Source: Blastobasis lacticolella (Eukaryota > Arthropoda > Insecta > Lepidoptera > Blastobasidae). Taken from it: a stretch of DNA of 64,000 nucleotides. The first letter of the stretch is position 1, and each line of letters begins with the position of its first letter. Of this stretch, positions 20,284-31,559 are shown piece by piece. The position numbers were made by a program, and so were the translations under genes. The stretch lies in assembly GCA_905147135.1 (NCBI GenBank), contig LR990051.1, positions 19,807,115 to 19,871,114 on the forward strand, written 5' to 3'. The notes beneath the pieces were generated by a model that had not been told where the DNA came from, did no database searches, and saw only the letters and a list, made by a program, of their open reading frames with translations.

Positions 20284-20412
20284 AATGATATCTGTATTGA
20301 AATCGGTCTATCTGTTCGAGAGCTACGATGCGACAGACACACACCTACACACGTACATAGAGCCACACCGAAACACGTCAACATATAACACCCTCTTTTT
20401 TCGTCAGGCTTT
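20284..20412 (+). repeat. Dispersed repeat, relative of 10340-10495
   Basis: 'attgaaatcggtctatctgt', 'cgagagctacgatgcgacag', CA-rich words, 'aacacgtcaacatataacac' and 'ctcttttttcgtcaggc'. Confidence 0.5.
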
Positions 20413-20719
20413 ATTAATGAATCATGACAAAAAACGATTAGGAAAAATAATGACCTACAAATAAAATAACGAACTGTAAATAGTTCCTAAAACCATGTAT
20501 GCGGCTAAACTTCGTGCGCGGAAGCTGCAGTGTATAGTTGTATAAATTTCCCACGACACGAACGCAGCGCAATGTTACCTCCCGCATTCTAGCCCGCATT
20601 ACATCCGCGCCGAACGAAATGAACTCGTTCGGAGGAGTGTCAGTTGCGTTTTAAACAAAGTAATTATTCTATGTTTTAAACAAGATAAATATAGTACGAT
20701 AGGTGTTAGCCCTGAACAA

Positions 20720-21123
20720 TGTGAAGGGATTATAGGAGCGTCGGTGACAAGTGGTTAAGGTATCCAACTTAAAAGCGAGAGGTACCGGGTTCGATCACAC
20801 TGTTACTGTTCGATTACACAATAACTCGTTTCTTATTTTTGTAGATTAGTTGAATGCTAACCGATGCTCTTACGGTGAGGGTAAATATTGTGATGAAAAC
20901 TGCACATACCGGCGACTGAATCTGTAAACATGTTCCAATCTGGTCAGGTTCCCCTGGTAGCAGAGTCACGGAGTTGAGATGTCAGTCGCTCCACTGTAAT
21001 TATCTAATCTGCCAAATCCTGGATTATGGTCAAGGCGGACCTCGGGCCCTAGTGCGCAAGAGCACAACCGGGACATTAACGCAAAGATGATTATTTCTTT
21101 ATTTTTATTGTGAAGGGATTATA
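20720..21123 (+). mobile_element. tRNA-like SINE (family T), copy 4, full length with 15-bp TSD
   Basis: A perfect 15-bp direct repeat TGTGAAGGGATTATA flanks the element (20720-20734 and 21109-21123). Between them: head 'gagcgtcggtgacaagtggt' and 'taaggtatccaactta', a damaged B-box region ('gggttcgatcaca'), body 'accgatgctcttacggtgag', 'ctgcacataccggcgactga', 'gttgagatgtcagtcgctcc', 'cctggattatggtcaaggcg', and tail 'gggacattaacgcaaagatg' with T-rich end. This fixes the family's length here at 374 bp. Confidence 0.92.
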
Positions 21124-21141
21124 ATTGTTTACCCAAGTAGC

Positions 21142-21295
21142 ATATCACTTTAGTCATCAAAATGACAATGCACCAGCGGTCCTGCATTTTTGTTACATGG
21201 AACCTAAATACCTGAATCGCAGATGTTATGAACGACAGTTACCGCTTACCATCAGGAGGGCTGCCTGCTCGTTTATCACTGAATAACATTATAAA
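21142..21295 (+). mobile_element. LINE-tail repeat (family Z)
   Basis: 'tagtcatcaaaatgacaatg', 'caccagcggtcctgcatttt', 'gttaccgcttaccatcagga', 'ctgctcgtttatcactgaat'. The 'ggtaccgcttaccatcagg' type ending is characteristic of lepidopteran LINE 3' termini. Confidence 0.6.
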
Positions 21296-21457
21296 TGATA
21301 AACGATAGATTCTATAAATAGCTGAAAAATGGATGATGAAGTTGCTCTTTCAAATAAAAATTATATTACAACTTTACTACTTTTACTTTAAACTAAGAAT
21401 ATATGCAAATCCGTGAATCCGTGAAGTGCAAGGCCGTGGGCGGAAAAGGTTATACTA

Positions 21458-21540
21458 GTCTATGCTAATATTATAAAGAGAAAAAATTGCTGTTTTTGTT
21501 TGTATTGAACAAACTCAAAAACATCAGACCAAATTTAAAA
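21458..21540 (+). repeat. Dispersed AT-rich repeat fragment
   Basis: 'ctatgctaatattataaaga' followed by 'ttgctgtttttgtttgtatt' resembles a common lepidopteran interspersed repeat start. Only ~80 bp are recognisable. Confidence 0.35.
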
Positions 21541-21752
21541 ATTCTTTCCCTAATAGTAAGAGTAACATATTTATATCCTTAAAAAGGATTCCGCGGGGAT
21601 GATGATTCTTTACAGAGATCTAATCGCGCGCGTGTAAGCCGCTGAGAACGGCTAGTACATTGTATTTATGATAACAATTAAGAACATCCACGGCTGAACT
21701 TTTACGTCCACCAACATTCGTACCTCAGAACCCTCCATTGCGCTCATGTTAT

Positions 21753-22018
21753 CAGTTAAATAAATAAATAATTCTTAGACCACTCACGCAGAGCCATCGA
21801 GCCCCAAAGTAAGCAAAGCTTGTGTTATGGGTGCTAGACAACTGATAAACTAAATATATTCTTTTTTTTTATACATACCTATTATACATTTAACAACCAG
21901 ACCCGTAACAGGAATTAAAATTCGTCATTTAAATTTCTGCCCGGCCGGGAATCGAACCAGGGAATCGACCTTTGCATGGCAGACCGGCATGTTGAACAAC
22001 TGAACCACTCAGGTCATC
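21753..22018 (-). mobile_element. tRNA-Gly-derived SINE (family G), copy 4
   Basis: Minus-strand copy: head at 21945-22018 (inverse of 'gacctgagtggttcagttgt', B-box 'ggttcgattcccggccgggc'), body with 'agacccgtaacaggaattaa' (inverse), 3' block 'agcaaagcttgtgttatggg' (inverse) and (aaat)n tail at 21753-21770. Confidence 0.87.
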
Positions 22019-22019
22019 A

Positions 22020-22985
22020 AAGTTAACTAGTGACATAAAACACCTCCATCGAAAGCCAAGCGTCCACGCTCCGATTGCTTGCGATGGCTGCCTTATCTCG
22101 ACTCCGTTAGGACTGAACAACCGATAACTCCAACGCAGGTTATCTCTCTGTTTATAGGAAACAACCACCATTGAATAAACTATTCTTATGCAACGTAACT
22201 AGACGTGACGTGATGACAAATATTAAGTAATCGAATGACGACCTCAAAACACTTGTGTTGTAATACAGTCGTTATGCAATGGTGATATGTTAACGCTTAT
22301 TGCTTCAACATATGCACGATAATATGGCTTTATAAGCACACTATTCAATGACAGTCTAGCCGACACCCTGATGGTAAACGGTAGATGTTGCCACAGTATA
22401 TAAAGCTTTTGGCCGCGACTTCGTCCCCGTGAAGTTCTGGATCTGTTCCCGCGGGAACCACTATCGGGATAAATTACATATAACCTATATATTATTCTTA
22501 GCTATAATCTACATTACTGGCAAACTTATTAAAATGCGTTCAGAAGTTAACGCGTGAAGGAGTAACAAACATTAAAGCATCCTAACAAACTTTAGTAGAG
22601 TTAAGATATAGGATATGGGTATTGATTAGCCAATATATAGCAGCTAAGGCTATAGCTTTATAATTCTGTAATCACATCGAGACGTCTTTCATGAATGATT
22701 TTTCAATTACACTCTCGTGCAAATGTTTTCAAAAAGTACGACTAAATTAAATACTGCCGGTGTAGCGCGTTGGATTTAGATTTTAGCTGTGAAGTGAACA
22801 AAGGCGGCGTTGCTCTGAGCTGAGCGGACATCTTTGTGTAGCGGCTGCAGCGCGATTTACGTTTGGACACGGACCGGAAAGAAATACGGATGCCGTTCTA
22901 CACTAAAGAGAAGTGCAGCATGCTAGGTACGACAATTTCTTGACCAATTCTTTTGTTGTACTTACATGACCTACACACTCACACA
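22020..22985. other. No gene; one repeat scrap
   Basis: 22408-22495 contains 'ttggccgcgacttcgtcccc' and 'cccgcgggaaccactatcgg', a word order I recognise from a common lepidopteran interspersed repeat (also at 45980-46062). The rest is unique. Confidence 0.45.
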
Positions 22986-22994
22986 GATAGGTAC

Positions 22995-23165
22995 ATCTGG
23001 GGCCCGACCACCTAACTCGAATTGGACGTCTTGGAGCATCTTTAAGAAATAGGTATCGCTCAGACGTCACCCATTATTATTATCATATTATCTGACGTCA
23101 TTGCGATACCTATTGCTTAAAGATGGCGACGCTCAATTCGAGTAAGGCGGTCAGGCTAGGTCTGA
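22995..23165. mobile_element. Foldback/MITE with long inverted arms
   Basis: Left arm runs from 'cccgaccacctaactcgaat' through 'agcatctttaagaaataggt' to 'cagacgtca'. The right arm is its inverse from 'tgacgtcattgcgatacct' to 'caattcgagtaaggcggtca'. Arms are ~65-70 bp with scattered mismatches and a ~25-bp AT-rich loop. Confidence 0.7.
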
Positions 23166-23169
23166 CAAT

Positions 23170-23990
23170 TCGCCGCCATTTTGTTTGATTAAACACATTT
23201 TGTACCGCGCTGACACGCCAGTAAGTATTAAAGCACGCCCACACATAAATGGGCGACCATTTTTAAGCGTCACTCATGATATTAGAGAGATTGCGTCCAT
23301 ATTTCTTTCAAGCCTTAGCCTTTGGATTTAATCGTTGTATCGCGTTGCTGCGGCCAGGCCTTGCGGGGACCCGGCAGCGCGGGGCAGTGGCAACGCGGGC
23401 TTGCTACCCCGCACTTAATTTATCTGCGAATTCTGTGATCGCACCACGTCGCCTCTTACTTACGCTGCCTTCCCACGAATTCCGGCAGCGCGTTCGTTTT
23501 GCTTGCACTCGCGAATAACGAATTGCCGCTGCGAACCAAAGGTTTTTGGAATAAAATTAATTACAAGCGGTCGTTTTGGGAAAAAAGTAGGTTGTATTCC
23601 GAATAAAAGACTCTAATGTTGTAGCGCATTGTTTTCGACTGTGTATGCGAGTTGGTCAGTGAAGCTATGCCTTTGTTTAGCAGACTGCGTCAGAAGAAGG
23701 GTTATGTTTTTGGAGAGTAGGTATACATAAGCTACAGCTCTAACGGCTGAATAGATTTTAACATACTAGGTGTTTTCAGATTCCTCTTGGTCGCGCGAGT
23801 GACACGAGTACTTTAATATAAAACCTATTTTTTGTTTTAGTTTATGTACTAAAAAATCCGATGTGTCTAGCAATAGTATCTATATTTTGTAACGAATTAT
23901 GTAGGTAGGTATTATATGTTTCCCTTTGTACAGGCCTAGTAATACAATGGCCATGTGGAATTACAGAATATTTACATTTTTTGTTAAGTG
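23170..23990. other. No gene recognised
   Basis: A GC-rich 80-codon frame (23276-23518) has no domain, signal peptide or conserved motif. The remainder is unique AT-rich DNA. Confidence 0.4.
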
Positions 23991-23994
23991 AACG

Positions 23995-24135
23995 ACAAAA
24001 AAATTTGTCAATAGAGTTATGGGCCAATATTTTTTATGAACGCACTGCGTCCAATACGTCTCTATGATTGGTCAATTTCTTTTTGACGGACACATGGTGC
24101 CTATCGCCACTTAAGTATTGTCAGTTGAAACCCTG
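23995..24135 (-). repeat. Dispersed repeat (family X), copy 2
   Basis: Inverse of the order in 12512 and 35722: 'cactgcgtccaatacgtctc', 'tatgattggtcaatttcttt', 'taagtattgtcagttgaaa'. Confidence 0.5.
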
Positions 24136-24139
24136 TGCG

Positions 24140-24635
24140 TTCGCGCGCACAGTGAGACATCACTCGTTCCTCACTATAAGTATGATACTAATGAATCACG
24201 CGCCCAATATTCTAATTGCAAAATTGGGTAACACGGGTAAGCTAGAACTTTCCTGGGCCCGAAAGGTCTTGACCCCTGTCTTGAAGCCAGGGGACTTGTC
24301 GTCAGGTGTGGCGAGCGGAGTAATTGGTAATTTATGTGAGGGGCCTAACGAAGACGCCGTCCGAGCCAAACAAGACGCCGCGATGTCAATTTGTTTAATT
24401 GCAGACCTCCTTACTCCAAGAAAGTTCCTCTCGACTCCGAAGTTCGTTAGGGCCGGGACACATTCACTCCAATAATAGCCGGCTCTTGTGAGATCCGAGA
24501 AATCTGTTTATAGGTTCGTAACCGACGGTCGGCAAAGTTTCGCATTGACGTCGCTAGCCCCGTTACTTAGTTCTTGTAGTGGAGTTGCTTATAAACGGGG
24601 CAGATATAGCCTAGTAGGGATATAGTCTAGAATAT
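24140..24635. other. Open frame without recognised product
   Basis: A 135-codon frame (24068-24475) begins inside the family X repeat and ends in unique DNA. It has no recognisable motif. I do not regard it as a gene, though the later half (24240-24475) is the more balanced in composition. Confidence 0.25.
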
Positions 24636-24637
24636 CA

Positions 24638-24985
24638 GAGTGTCAGCGGTTTAATGATTAAGGGGTCCGATTCATACCCTGAGATACCAGTTTCGACCCC
24701 AGTACCGCCATGTTCCAGTGGCTCTTTTCTAAGTTATTGACATTAGTTGAATACTAATGTACATAACTCAGAAATCTTGACCGATGCTCTTACAGTGAGG
24801 AAAAACAACGTGATGAAACCTGCACATTCAGGCGACTGAATGAGTAACTATAATCCATTTCTCTGTTAACACGGTCACGGAGGTCATATGGCAGTCGCTC
24901 CACTGTAATTACTTGATCTGCCAAATCCTGGATCATGGTTAAGGCGCGAAAGCTCATAACGTGTTATTAACGCCAAAATTCCCAC
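24638..24985 (+). mobile_element. tRNA-like SINE (family T), copy 5, with internal duplication
   Basis: Head 'gtcagcggtttaatgattaa' with 'ggggtccgattcataccctg', B-box 'gtttcgaccccagt'. The body has an extra 'aatgtacataactcagaaat' that is the inverse of the adjacent 'tctaagttattgacattagt', an internal inverted duplication. The 3' part 'ggcagtcgctccactgtaat' to 'attaacgccaaaattcc' is intact. Confidence 0.85.
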
Positions 24986-25423
24986 TTAGTACACCAGTGA
25001 AAGAGGTATATTATATTATATTCTACAGATTATTTGTAGTTTTAAAATAATTCCCCTTCAAAATTCTCCTCTGTGTGCCTCGGACGTAGATATTTGCATA
25101 CGCGCGGTCACCGTGTGGTCGCTAACGAATGCCTTGGCGAGTCGGCCGGACGCGAACACAGTCTATCTAAGCACGACTGCAGTGTAGGCCTTAAGTTAAT
25201 GACTGTAAGAGCTAAAATGGAACCGGTAGGATGCTGACTATACTTAAGGCGGAAAGTGCGGAAACGTCGCAAGACTTTCCACACGTCTCAGCTGTAATTT
25301 GGCAGCCTTCACTGGCCGCTTAGGAACTCTTGAGAGCGAGGTCCGAAGTTCAAGTTATAATTTTCGATTAGTTAGCTGATTTAGTACCCACTAGCTACTC
25401 TTAAGATTTGCCTCCAAATACTG

Positions 25424-25695
25424 TTGGCCGTGTGGTATCCGGCAGAGTAGAATAGCACCAACCCCTTACACTCATGGGTGTCGTACCAGGCGACTAATGT
25501 TTTCGAGGCAAAGATCAATCGCCTCCGTAGTCTAGAAAATGGGCAGCAGCATTTTCCATTGTTATACATATTTACTCGTAAATACTGCGATCTCCAACCC
25601 GCCTGGCAAGCGTGGAGATTATGGCAATTACCTTCCCTTTCGTGGGAGAGGCCCTAAGTCCTGCAGTGGACTGTTACGGGCTGTGATGATGACAG
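25424..25695 (+). mobile_element. Family C element, copy 4
   Basis: Full order from 'ggccgtgtggtatccggcag' to 'cctgcagtggactgttacgg' and 'gctgtgatgatgac'. Close in sequence to copies 3 and 8. Immediately followed by a family H block. Confidence 0.85.
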
Positions 25696-25765
25696 TTGGC
25701 GAAGCGAGGTAGACTAAAGGTCTTCCGCAGGGGACCCTGAGAGTGGTTGGACAATATTGGGAGCC
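25688..25765 (+). repeat. Family H block next to a family C element
   Basis: 'gttggcgaagcgaggtagac', 'aaaggtcttccgcaggggac', 'cctgagagtggttggacaat'. Similar to 62195-62262 and inverse to 10200-10265. Confidence 0.5.
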
Positions 25766-25769
25766 ACCG

Positions 25770-26380
25770 CTGCGCGTTTTTTACAAATAACAAAATAATC
25801 TTTCTGTCATATAGTATAGAAACCAAAATGGCATAAAAATTTGGACAGAATGTGCTGAAATCGTGTACGTCTGTACGGACTTTTACCTATTACGTAATGG
25901 TAAAGGCTAAATTAAAGAAGTGAATTTTATTGCTATTGATGAATTAGCATTTCTGTAAATATAAATCAATATATGCTCTCTCTTGTGTCACCGTTTCAAA
26001 TGTGTGTATTTTTGTAAAATAAATTGTAATTCTCATATCTTCGATCTTAATTTTCAAGGAGTATGAAAAAGACTAACACCCATAAAATCAACCCAAACAA
26101 CTACAACACAGCCATCGATATGTTACGATAATAAATAAATAACCATTTATTATGTATCGTACCCACGGCTAGTCGGTAGAGCCGGAGGATGTATGGAGTA
26201 CTCAATCAATGAGGTTGCAATCAAAGTTGCCTCATTTGTATGGATTGTGGGCAGCTGCCCTACATCTGCATGGGCTAGATATGTCTACACTAATCACTTG
26301 TAAGCGTAACTTGTGCTCTTTTTGTATTGAATTGGTCTTGTTTATTTGATGCTGATATACGTGTAAGTAGTGTTTCTTGA
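25770..26380. other. No gene recognised
   Basis: AT-rich unique DNA with no repeat shared elsewhere in the window. Confidence 0.4.
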
Positions 26381-26387
26381 CCGTGTG

Positions 26388-26535
26388 CCAATGACTCTTT
26401 TCTGAGTTATGTTTTAGTTGAACGCCAACCGATGCTCTCACGGTGAGGGAAAACATCGTGATGAAACCTGCACTGAATGACATGTAATGAAGAATGTAAC
26501 CATGATCCAATCTGGTAAGGTTCCCCTGTTCTTGA
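26388..26535 (+). mobile_element. tRNA-like SINE (family T), copy 6, middle part only
   Basis: 'gccaatgactcttttctgag', 'caaccgatgctctcacggtg', 'aaacatcgtgatgaaacctg', 'tgatccaatctggtaaggtt'. Head and tail are absent. Confidence 0.75.
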
Positions 26536-26539
26536 ATGT

Positions 26540-28485
26540 TTTTTTGTGCTCGATGACTCTTGTGATCGATAGAATAACCTACGGCGTCCTCACAGTCTTT
26601 TAAGGTTGGAGTTAGTGTAGCCCTATTCATGTAAGGAATATTTCAAAACAAATTAAGTGTCGCCTAAGCTTTAGTGCAATCGGGCAAATGAACTTGTCAA
26701 AGCCTGCCCTAATTATAACTAAAAACTACACTTTTTACCGTTCCTTTCTGTCTTTTTTTTATATCTACTGCATCCACATAATAATATAGAGTGATCTCTG
26801 TCTCAGATAAAGTAATAACTTCACTTCCATCAAATTCCAACACCTATCCGTAACAATCCCTCTGTAAAACGCGGCGGGATCTCGCCCGGCCCCCACCACG
26901 GGGGGAGTTATTGCAACCAATGAATCGCACCAATAAAGTTATTTAAAGTGAAAACTGCAATTCACCAAAATTGGCAAGAAAATTACAGCTATCGAGTAAT
27001 TGCTGGTGAAGGAGGTCTTGTTTGTCGTTTTGTTCGGCGATAAAATAATTGTAATAACGAGATGTACGTAACGAGTATTGGAAGAAACTATTTCCCGATT
27101 ATAATTCTCAAAATTGTATTGCAAAATATTGTAATTACCTTTCAAAATTCTAAACCTCGATAAAAACTACTAATTCTAAATGATAACCACATTCGTTTGA
27201 TGCCATAGCCATACAGAAAAATAAGCACAAAAAGAGGTCAAACTTTTGCGTTATATTTCGCATCGAGACTAAAAGCAGTGTATTTTTTCAAAAACGAAAA
27301 AACGGGACGTAGCTAGCTGACGTGCATTATTTACGGCCAAAGAAACCGTTACCCGCTCGATGATGCCGCGGCGCCTGTCATTTTGAAATTATTATTTATG
27401 TAAATACTTATTCTTATTTTAAATAAGTATTTTTGAAAATCTGACTTAAAGAAACCTATGTATGTATGTAAACTCTTTATTACATTCTTCTTCTTCTTCT
27501 TATCGAGTCGATGGACTGAACTCTGACTTATACTTTATTCGCCCAGAATTCGGCGACGGATACAGCGTTTGAACTGGCCTTGGCCTTTTATTACATTAAA
27601 GACCTTACACCTATATAACAAAAATAATATAAATTGCGAGCTTACAACCTTTGATAAACCGAAAGGGGCTTTAACGAGCGGTGGAGGCAATTATGAGTAC
27701 CTCTACCATAGATACGAAGTAAAGTTCCTTAACCTAAATTTAACTAATTATGTAATCGATTATTATTAGGATCTATTAGGCATACGTATAACTACTAACC
27801 GTAATTAACCCCATCAACCACCCTAATAACAACTCTGTACCTACAAGCTCACCAAAATGTGAGCTTATTATTAACCCGTATCGAATCAAAGGTACGCCCG
27901 CAGACCCCACGGCACGCCGATAATGAAATTCTGATGAGACGAACCCCGGCTTCAAGTGGCGCACTGGATTGAGCAACCAATCCAATTTGGCAGGTTAATA
28001 AAGGCGGCACAGGTGCTGATATCGTCCTTAGCTACTGAAACTCGTACGGGCAATGTTATTTGATTGGAGGTTGCGCTTTACTTAAATCGTTATTGGGTTT
28101 TGTCTTTGTCGTGTAAATATACCCATTGTTTACTTTTGGTATAATTAAAATTAAAACTATAGTTTGTTAGTAGATTCAACCTTTATAAGTTGGCAACACT
28201 CGTTGTCGAAATCTCTTCATTTTTCGAGTCTTGTCGAGGGTTGTCACTCTACACGTATTTTGTCGTTTTTAAAGTATATTTTCGGATTAAAGACTAATTT
28301 TTCTGCTTCAATAATAATTTGTCATTGTTTAAAAAATCACAAATTCAGGGAATTTTACACCTCTAAAGGGAACACCCATTGAAGCCTAGGTAACGACAAG
28401 ATTTTTATTTAACTATTCCTTACCCTCGAGGTACAAAACATTTATAAACAAGAGCATAAATAAGTTCTTCAATTGAAGAATCCTG
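26540..28485. other. Long unique stretch, no gene recognised
   Basis: Mostly AT-rich. A more balanced block at 27300-27380 ('gacgtagctagctgacgtgc', 'tttacggccaaagaaaccgt') could be conserved non-coding DNA, but cannot be judged from one sequence. (cttcttc)n at 27486-27500. Confidence 0.4.
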
Positions 28486-28489
28486 GGTT

Positions 28490-28570
28490 TTCTTCTTGGT
28501 GCCCGATGGACAGCTAATGGGACATCTTTCCGCCAATTCAATTATGATTCTCCAAATTCACCAAATATGT
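28490..28570 (+). repeat. Two-copy fragment shared with 48553-48625
   Basis: 'ttggtgcccgatggacagct', 'aatgggacatctttccgcca' matches 'attggtacctaatggacagc', 'taataggatcttcttttagc' at the other locus. Too short to classify. Confidence 0.4.
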
Positions 28571-29116
28571 TGCTGAAGCCGCAAAAGAAATGGACTTATG
28601 TTCTATTGTACCTAGCTACTTTAGCTGTAGCTATAGCTATAGCACTATATATGTATAAGTAATAAATGTTTCACCTTTCCGTTTGATGTGGAGGTAATGA
28701 AATCAAAGGCGCACAAAGAGAGCCCTCGCGGGGGAGAGGGTGAGGGGGGAACAAATATTTGGCGAGTAATAAAATCATATCGGATACCTGCCGCCCCTAA
28801 AGTGATTGGAATGAGAAATGTATATAACAATATAGGTATATTGTTGCAAATTTCTAGCGCCTCTAATCGGTACGATGAAATACACTTTGTCTAAATACTG
28901 TACAAATTGGAAGTACAAGATACATGTGAAGGAAAGAGATACCTCAAAATGCCCTGCCTCTCATTGTCAACTTTTTTTTGTAGTAGTTGTGTAGGGAGGC
29001 ACACTGACGGACTTTCCACCTGATGTAAAGCGGCCACCGACTGGTGAGCAGTAGTCGTACTGCTTCATTACAGGGAACAAAATAACTTTTCAGCAATGTA
29101 TACACAAACGAGATCG

Positions 29117-29465
29117 TTTTTTTTTTTTTTTTTTTATGTTATACGGCAGACAAACAGGCAAGCGGGCCACCTGATGGAAAGTGGTCACCGCCGCCTATGG
29201 ACATCAGCAACACCAGGGGAGTCACTGATGCGTTGCCCGCCTCTGAAGAGACCTCTAATATACCTCTTGAACGATCCCATGTCATAGTCCAAAGGAAACA
29301 CTGTGGCTGGGAGCTCATTCCACATCCGAATCGTACGAGCGAGAAACGTTCTTTCGAACCTTCGCGTCGTGACCAACAGAGGGTCTACGTAGTGAGGATG
29401 AGTACCAAGCCCACGGCGGGTGGTGCGATGGCGGAATTGTGCTGTGGGCACCAGATCGAAAAGTT
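29117..29465 (-). pseudogene. 5'-truncated Jockey/CR1-like LINE, ORF2 C-terminus and poly(A)
   Basis: On the minus strand an 88-codon frame (29451-29185) encodes a C-terminal non-LTR reverse transcriptase segment: VPTAQFRHRTTRRGLGTHPH, then FLARTIRMWNELPATVFPLD with FKRYIRGLF, stopping after GVADVHRRR. The catalytic RT and endonuclease domains are missing. The 3' UTR is ~70 bp and ends in a 19-nt poly(A) (T-run 29117-29135). A 6-bp AGATCG occurs at both ends (29111-29116 and 29453-29458) and may be a TSD. The long poly(A) suggests a fairly recent insertion. Confidence 0.8.
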
Positions 29466-30358
29466 CAGTTTAAATGTTTACACACGTTTATCGCGGCATC
29501 TGTCAACAAAATACCGAACACAACACCGCATATCAGTCCTTGCATATACATGTATCTGGCGCAAGTTGATTGTCGCGGAACCTGCTCTTAGGTAATAAAT
29601 ATTAGGTCCTTGTGCTGCGTCTGAGCGCCTTGAATGCTCAGATGCAGCAACGGCTTGCGCGCTTTTCGCGATTGCATCCTGCGAGGCCGACGATGTAGGG
29701 CCTTAGATATAGCAAGTTATGGAATGGTGACCACGTCAGGAAAGAAAAATATAGTGGTCATTGTCGTTAAAGATGGCCGATATAGTAAAGTCTCAAGTGT
29801 CGCTGAATTTTCACGAAGGCAGCTCAATTTTTTTTTTAAATACCTCACGGTATCTTTGTAACAAGCCAACTAAACAACCTGTTCAACAAAGAAAAGCGAA
29901 ACGGATCGCTCGAATGTTTACCCGCGTTTACCTCGGCGTCTGTCAGCGAGCCGCGTATCGCGTACAAACAGAATGTATCTGGCGCGCGTTGATTACCGCA
30001 GTACCTGCCCTAATCAAGGTAGCTAGGTAAGGCTTTCGATAGAGCAGGTTCTTGAGTGGTGACCACGTACAGGAAAGCAAAGCTTAGCGGCCATTAACAT
30101 TAAAGAAGGACGGTACAGTAAAGTCTCAAGAGTTGCCGAATTTTAACACAGACAGCTCAATTTATCTTTTAAAGAATACCTTAAAAATATCATCGTAACA
30201 AGCGAACAAAACAACCTGTTCAACAACGAATAGCGAAACGGATCGCTCGAATGTTTACCCGCGTTTACCTCGGCGCCTGTCAGCGAGCCGCGTATCGCGT
30301 ACAAACAGAATGTATCTGGCGCGCGTTGATTGCCGCGGAACCTGCCCTAATCAAATTT
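29466..30358 (+). repeat. Local tandem array, ~335-bp unit
   Basis: Two long units (29725-30057 and 30058-30358) share 'tggtgaccacgt', 'agtaaagtctcaag', 'aaacaacctgttcaacaa', 'cgaaacggatcgctcgaatg' and 'tttacccgcgtttacctcgg', with near-identity over the last ~110 bp. A third, diverged partial unit lies at 29466-29596 ('atgtttacacacgtttatcg', 'tgtatctggcgcaagttgat'). The shared frame MFTRVYLG.CQRAAYRVQTE is repeated with the unit and has no known domain, so I read it as a by-product. Confidence 0.7.
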
Positions 30359-30359
30359 A

Positions 30360-31335
30360 TGTTTGCTCGCGTCGAGAGCCGTCTTGGCGGTGCAGTTGGG
30401 AAAGGGAGGGGCAGTATGTCGAACCGTACAGTTACTTCGAGTTACTGTACGGGTTTTCGGTCTATGATTTTTCGCAGTGTGATTTAATTGAATACGAACA
30501 TAATAGGTATTATCGTGTCCCTGTCATCAAAGACGTCAAAATGGCTATGAGCTATATTTTACGTAATGGATATGAAGTATTGAATATGTATGAGTCAACA
30601 TATTAAATACTTTACATAAGGGTAATAATATGCAAACGGGCCATGTTATAAACCAGAAAATGGACATCAGCGCTTTCTGGGTGTATTTTAAACTACTACA
30701 TACTACGGCATCAGAATGGTTTTACTTAACGGTAGTTGGTATCACACGCATATGCCAGGGGCCTACCATTTTCCGATTATTTGCTGTCCGAGTTTTTAGA
30801 GACGGCCAACGCATTGGTGACAGTCCAATGCTGATGTAGGCAGCGGTGACTACTTTCCATCAGGTATGCTGCTAGCTACTCTACCGATATATAATTAAAA
30901 AAAAAAAACAACGAGAAATGCAAGGTACCAGTGTCAGTACCGAGCCAGCCTCGCGCCCCGGTGAGTACCGGCACCGGATAGCCACCCACCGCTGAGAATT
31001 ACTCCATTTGCACTTCAATCCAGGTTCTTTGCCCGGCGGCCATTTTACACGACGGCACAATGAGCCGTCGCAGGCGGCGCTTGATTGAAATCTTTCGGTG
31101 AGCGTCTTACGTTGATTCGAGGATAGATATTTGAATAATGGGAGGCTAGAGTTTTCTTTTGTGGGGAAATTAGGCTTGTTTGTGTAGGTGTTGGGTAGGT
31201 GGAGGGTAGGTGTAGGGTAGGGAAGGGGTAGGACGCCATGCAAACTTGCGTCCGCCCGCAAATGTCCAATAGTTGTAAATAAATCATAGGTATGGTCGCA
31301 TCGCACTGATGTGATGTCAGCGCAACTACAGGCAT
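30360..31335. other. No gene; LINE-tail scrap
   Basis: 30785-30875 contains 'gacggccaacgcattggtga' and 'ggcagcggtgactactttcc', a family V LINE tail ending in a poly(A)-like run (30895-30908). Minus-strand frames of 120-153 codons (30881-31407) cover a run of 'ggtgtaggtagg'-type repeats and lack domains. Confidence 0.4.
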
Positions 31336-31341
31336 GAAGCA

Positions 31342-31500
31342 TTTCATCTTAGTCATCACAGTGACAATGCACCTGCGATTCTGCAGTTTTCTTGCCAGCA
31401 ACTGCAACCTAAATATATAAATCGTATATGTAAGGGTCGACAGTTACCGCTTATCATCAGGTGGGCTGTCTGCTCAGTTGTCACTGCGTAGAAGAAAAAA
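31342..31500 (+). mobile_element. LINE-tail repeat (family Z)
   Basis: 'catcttagtcatcacagtga', 'caatgcacctgcgattctgc', 'cagttaccgcttatcatcag', 'gtcactgcgtagaagaaaaa'. The A-rich end fits a retrotransposed 3' terminus. Confidence 0.65.
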
Positions 31501-31559
31501 AATGTAAATGTAGGCGGCGGTGACTACTTTCCAGCTGGTAGCCCGTTACCCTGTTTTCC

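Noticed and set aside
24068..24475. 135-codon ORF as a gene
   Set aside because: Its start lies in dispersed repeat X, it has no known motif and no splice context.
26232..26630. 132-codon minus-strand ORF
   Set aside because: About half of it is a family T SINE fragment and no domain is recognisable.
29466..30358. Protein family with MFTRVYLG repeats
   Set aside because: The frame repeats only because the DNA unit is tandemly duplicated; no independent support for coding.
30881..31407. 153- and 120-codon minus-strand ORFs
   Set aside because: They overlap each other in different frames, span low-complexity 'ggtgtagggtagg' repeats and a LINE tail, and show no domain.
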